This document shows positions 7,321 to 9,280 of a stretch of DNA of 9,280 nucleotides, piece after piece. Source of the DNA: Phycisphaerales bacterium (GTDB lineage: Bacteria > Planctomycetota > Phycisphaerae > Phycisphaerales > SM1A02); contig VERO01000078.1 of assembly GCA_018882625.1 (NCBI GenBank), positions 1 through 9,280 on the forward strand, written 5' to 3'. Below the pieces are notes generated by a model. That model had not been told where the DNA came from. It worked only from the letters and a program-made list of their open reading frames with translations, and did no database searches. Each line of letters begins with the position of its first letter. Position 1 is the stretch's first letter. A program made the translations under genes and the position numbers.

Positions 7321-8172
7321 TCACTGCCGGGGCTCGTACGGCGCGAGCAGCCCGACCAGTTCCGCGTGCAGGGTGGGGTGCGCCGCAACTGCGGTGCGCC
7401 ACCTCATGCCGGGCGCTCCGCTCCACAGGTCTGCCTGCCCCATCCAGTCGGAGTAGGCACCGCCGGCCTCGCGCATGAGAAGCCCGAATGGGCCAGCATC
7501 CCACGGCATCATCATGGGCTCCACGACAGCATCGCACCGGCCAGTGACCGCAAGCAGCATCCCGTAGCAGTCGGTCCATCCGCGCAGCCGCAGCGCGCGC
7601 GCCGCCAGGGCGTCAAGCGCTGGGGCGCATCGCGCGCGCGCGAAGTACTCCCAGCCCGTGGTCACGACAAGCGCGTCGCGCAGGGGCACGTGCTCGCGCA
7701 CGCGCGCCCTCGTGGGATCGCGTCCGGGACGCTCCCACCAGGCGCCTTGCCCTTTCACGCCCCACACGCGCTCGCGCAGTGCAGGCATCTCGCACACGCC
7801 GGCGATGACCTCAGGCCCGGCGCCGGAGAGTGACTCGATTGCGATGAGCGTGCCGAAGAGCGGGACGCCGCTCGCGAAGCTCACGGTGCCGTCGATCGGA
7901 TCGATGATCCAGCGGTATCCGGTCGTGCCCGCCTCGCTGCCGAACTCCTCGCCGATCACCGCATCGCCAGGAAACTCCGCTGCGATCGCGTCGCGGATCA
8001 GCCGTTCGCAGGCGAGGTCCGCATCGGTCAGCGGGCTCCCGTCGGGCTTGCCGCGCACGGAGAAGGACTGGCGCTCGAATGCGTCGAAGGCCAGCTGCCC
8101 GGCGTGTGCAGCAATCTCCCGCATCAGCGCGATGCGTGTCGCGGATGCGCAAGTGGCCTGGGTGTCATCCAA
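7321..8172 (-). CDS. Inositol monophosphatase-family phosphatase (histidinol-phosphatase-like)
   Basis: A metal-dependent phosphatase of the IMPase superfamily, which removes phosphate from small molecules such as inositol phosphate, histidinol phosphate or PAP. With the TTG at 8172 as start it has 283 residues, a usual family length. Visible metal and active-site motifs: GSPLTDAD near 45-52, IGEEFG with the catalytic glutamates (74-76 region), IIDPIDGT (89-96), and PWDAGPFGLLMREAGG (223-238). KPDGSPLTDAD, the IDPIDGT context and the CYGMLLAVTGRCD segment are closest to the HisN-type histidinol phosphatases, but the substrate is not settled. The start is uncertain: an ATG at 8229 would overlap the acetyltransferase by 65 bases, and an ATG at 8124 would cut off part of the first helix. 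TTG at 8172 gives an 8-base overlap with the upstream gene and keeps the helix. It is the second gene of a minus-strand pair; no his genes are nearby. Confidence 0.87.
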   Translation of the reverse strand: MDDTQATCASATRIALMREIAAHAGQLAFDAFERQSFSVRGKPDGSPLTDADLACERLIRDAIAAEFPGDAVIGEEFGSEAGTTGYRWIIDPIDGTVSFASGVPLFGTLIAIESLSGAGPEVIAGVCEMPALRERVWGVKGQGAWWERPGRDPTRARVREHVPLRDALVVTTGWEYFARARCAPALDALAARALRLRGWTDCYGMLLAVTGRCDAVVEPMMMPWDAGPFGLLMREAGGAYSDWMGQADLWSGAPGMRWRTAVAAHPTLHAELVGLLAPYEPRQ

Positions 8173-9052
8173 GTTCAAGGCTCGTGACGCCGTATATCCG
8201 GTCCCATGGCAGTGCAGGTGGGGTGCCAAGCGTCATCTTCGCACAGCCGAAGACCTGGCGCATGCCATGGCGTTCCACGAGGGACATGGCGTCGGGATTT
8301 CGCTCGGGCACGTCCAGATGTACCGGCATGCCCGTGCACGCGTCGAGGATGTGCGAGAGCAGCGACTCCGCGATCGGCGGGCTGTCGGCGAACAGTGGCC
8401 CAACGCGCACTCCGGTGCGCGCCTGGCGTGCCACCGCAAGACCCACGACCGATCCCTGGTCCATGGCCGCCACGGAAATGGATCCTGGCTGCGACAGCCA
8501 GCAGCGCATGAACGCCTCGCGAGGACCTGGAAAGTGAATGGAGTCGTACCGAAGCGCATCATCGGACAGCGCTGGTCCCACCTGCACGACGTGGGCATCG
8601 GGGGACTGCGCTGCCGGCGATGCCGGCGGACGCAAGGCTGGGGCCTCGAACCGCAGCTCGCGGTGCTCCCTGACGAATCCGCCCTTGGCATAGAAGGGCT
8701 CCATCGCAAACACTCCGTCCATGCCGATCGGCGCGCCCGCATCGAGCCTGTCACGCAGCATCCGCGTGCGCGCGTGCCATAGCCGGCGGCCAATGCCGCG
8801 GCCGCGCAGGTCTCGCCGCACGATGAAGAATCCCATGAACCCGTACTGGCGGCCGTAGCTCACGATCGATCCGCCGGCTGCGAGCTGGCCCTCCATCTCC
8901 ACTGCCACGAACCCGTCAGGATCTGCGGCCCAGAAGCAGGCTGGATCATGCCGTCCGGGATTCCATCCCTCATCGGCCGCCCAATCCACCAGCACGTCGA
9001 ACTCGTGCCGTCGCATCGGCCGGAGAAGGCCATCAGTTCCATCCAGTTTCAC
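8165..9052 (-). CDS. Two-domain GNAT N-acetyltransferase (YitH-like)
   Basis: A 295-residue protein with an N-terminal GNAT acetyltransferase domain (about 9-135) and a C-terminal domain of the kind found in YitH-type proteins (about 155-295). The N-domain reads LLRPMRRHEFDVLVDWAADE, a GFFIVRRDLRGRGIGRRLW segment whose RGRGIG (83-88) binds the acetyl-CoA pyrophosphate, and GFVRE late in the fold. A Pro/Ala-rich linker spans about 137-151. The C-domain has VGPLFADSPPIAESLL, VHLDVPERNPDAMSLV and the closing IYGVTSLELG typical of the group. The acetyl acceptor is unknown. The start is taken as GTG at 9052, which keeps the first beta-strand; an ATG at 9016 would remove it, and the open frame to 9265 runs into the opposing lipoprotein gene. 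Its stop overlaps the phosphatase start region, so both are probably one transcript. Confidence 0.85.
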   Translation of the reverse strand: MKLDGTDGLLRPMRRHEFDVLVDWAADEGWNPGRHDPACFWAADPDGFVAVEMEGQLAAGGSIVSYGRQYGFMGFFIVRRDLRGRGIGRRLWHARTRMLRDRLDAGAPIGMDGVFAMEPFYAKGGFVREHRELRFEAPALRPPASPAAQSPDAHVVQVGPALSDDALRYDSIHFPGPREAFMRCWLSQPGSISVAAMDQGSVVGLAVARQARTGVRVGPLFADSPPIAESLLSHILDACTGMPVHLDVPERNPDAMSLVERHGMRQVFGCAKMTLGTPPALPWDRIYGVTSLELG

Positions 9053-9061
9053 GCCGCGCGA

Positions 9062-9072
9062 AGCGTAACCTC
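9062..9072. promoter_or_regulatory. Overlapping divergent -10 elements (AGCGTAACCTC)
   Basis: On the plus strand TAACCT (9066-9071) lies eight bases before the lipoprotein ATG at 9080. On the minus strand TACGCT (9067-9062) lies nine bases before the acetyltransferase GTG at 9052. Both fit TANNNT and share the central TA pair. The whole divergent spacer is only 27 bases. Both transcripts would be leaderless or nearly so. No clear -35 box is seen for either direction. Confidence 0.4.
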
Positions 9073-9079
9073 CGCCACC

Positions 9080-9280
9080 ATGATCAAGAACCTCATCCCG
9101 ATTGCCGTTGTCGCTGCCGCCGCGCTCCATCTCGTGGGTTGCGGCGCCAGCACCATGTCCGCGCGCGTGACCGATGCCGTGGACACGATCAACCGGCTCA
9201 ATGCCTCTGCCGAGAAGCCCACCACGGAGGACATGAAGAACGTCAAGGGCGTCGTCATCATGCACACCGCGCAGGGTGGC
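9080..9280 (+). CDS. Lipoprotein, possibly SYLF (Ysc84)-domain, 3'-partial
   Basis: An open frame of 67 codons that starts at ATG 9080 and runs off the right edge. The N-terminus is a classic lipoprotein signal peptide: lysine at residue 3, a hydrophobic stretch of isoleucine, valine and alanine, and the lipobox LVGC at 18-21, with C21 the expected lipidated residue followed by G and A. After a short helical stretch (VTDAVDTINRL) the sequence NVKGVVIMHTAQGG resembles the first beta-strand of SYLF/Ysc84 lipid-binding domains, which read roughly KGVVI...GG at this point. That match is short, so the family call is tentative, while the lipoprotein call is firm. There is no Shine-Dalgarno sequence; the start is supported by the lipobox spacing and by TAACCT eight bases upstream. 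It diverges from the acetyltransferase gene across 27 bases. Confidence 0.7.
   Translation, partial: MIKNLIPIAVVAAAALHLVGCGASTMSARVTDAVDTINRLNASAEKPTTEDMKNVKGVVIMHTAQGG

Noticed and set aside
5973..7388. 471-codon open frame on the minus strand opposite the TlpA-like gene
   Set aside because: It is antisense to a well-supported thioredoxin-family gene and full of Arg/His/Leu low-complexity sequence; long antisense frames are expected at this GC content.
7658..8782. 374-codon open frame on the plus strand across the phosphatase and acetyltransferase genes
   Set aside because: It spans two recognised minus-strand genes and their junction and shows no domain of its own.
9053..9265. N-terminal extension of the acetyltransferase to an ATG at 9265
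   Set aside because: The added residues are low-complexity Gly/His-rich, do not belong to the GNAT fold, and would lie antisense over the lipoprotein signal peptide.
1..9280. CRISPR array, tRNA, rRNA, insertion sequence or prophage
   Set aside because: I saw no spaced repeat array, cloverleaf-like sequence, transposase or integrase motif, or long terminal inverted repeats.

Overview
The window is GC-rich bacterial DNA, densely coded, from an organism with an envelope that carries lipoproteins and surface glycans. Pointers to a Gram-negative-type envelope are a GT9 (heptosyltransferase-family) glycosyltransferase, an ArnT-like polyprenyl-phosphate-sugar transferase, an MlaF-like lipid-transport ATPase and a lipoprotein with a clear lipobox. 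The style of the proteins (a TlpA-family protein with a long N-terminal helical region, the MlaF-like ATPase, the GtrA/ArnT-like fusion) would fit Planctomycetota, perhaps class Phycisphaerae. That placement is an impression from protein style and not a proven assignment.

Layout. (1) 1-3275, plus strand: the 3' part of a GT9 glycosyltransferase, joined by a 4-base ATGA overlap to a 720-residue membrane protein that fuses a GtrA-type domain to an ArnT/PMT-like glycosyltransferase. This is the end of a surface-glycan operon. (2) 3276-3355: short convergent gap with a weak hairpin. (3) 4243-3356, minus strand: an MlaF-like ABC ATPase with no permease partner in view. (4) 4244-4334: divergent spacer with an inverted 10-base repeat next to both start codons and an internal direct repeat. 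(5) 4335-5750, plus: a FAD-linked oxidase of the VAO/PCMH fold. (6) 5808-7271, plus: an exported TlpA-like thioredoxin-fold protein. (7) 7272-7320: convergent gap, with a hairpin across the TlpA stop codon. (8) 9052-7321, minus: a two-gene unit, a two-domain YitH-like GNAT acetyltransferase followed by an inositol-monophosphatase-family phosphatase. (9) 9080 to the right edge, plus: the first 67 codons of a lipoprotein that resembles the start of a SYLF (Ysc84) domain protein.

How the genes fit together. The GT9 and GtrA/ArnT-like genes plausibly act in one pathway: a cytoplasmic sugar transfer, then lipid-linked sugar flipping and transfer on the outer face. The remaining genes look like separate housekeeping or envelope units. 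The most interesting regulatory signal is a repeated TA(G/A)CCTC element. At three starts without a Shine-Dalgarno sequence it lies 6-8 bases before the ATG, as expected for the -10 box of leaderless transcripts. At the TlpA gene it lies 54 bases upstream, and there a good AAGGAG ribosome site is present. No CRISPR array, tRNA, rRNA, insertion sequence or phage gene was seen, and I found no clearly new multi-gene system.
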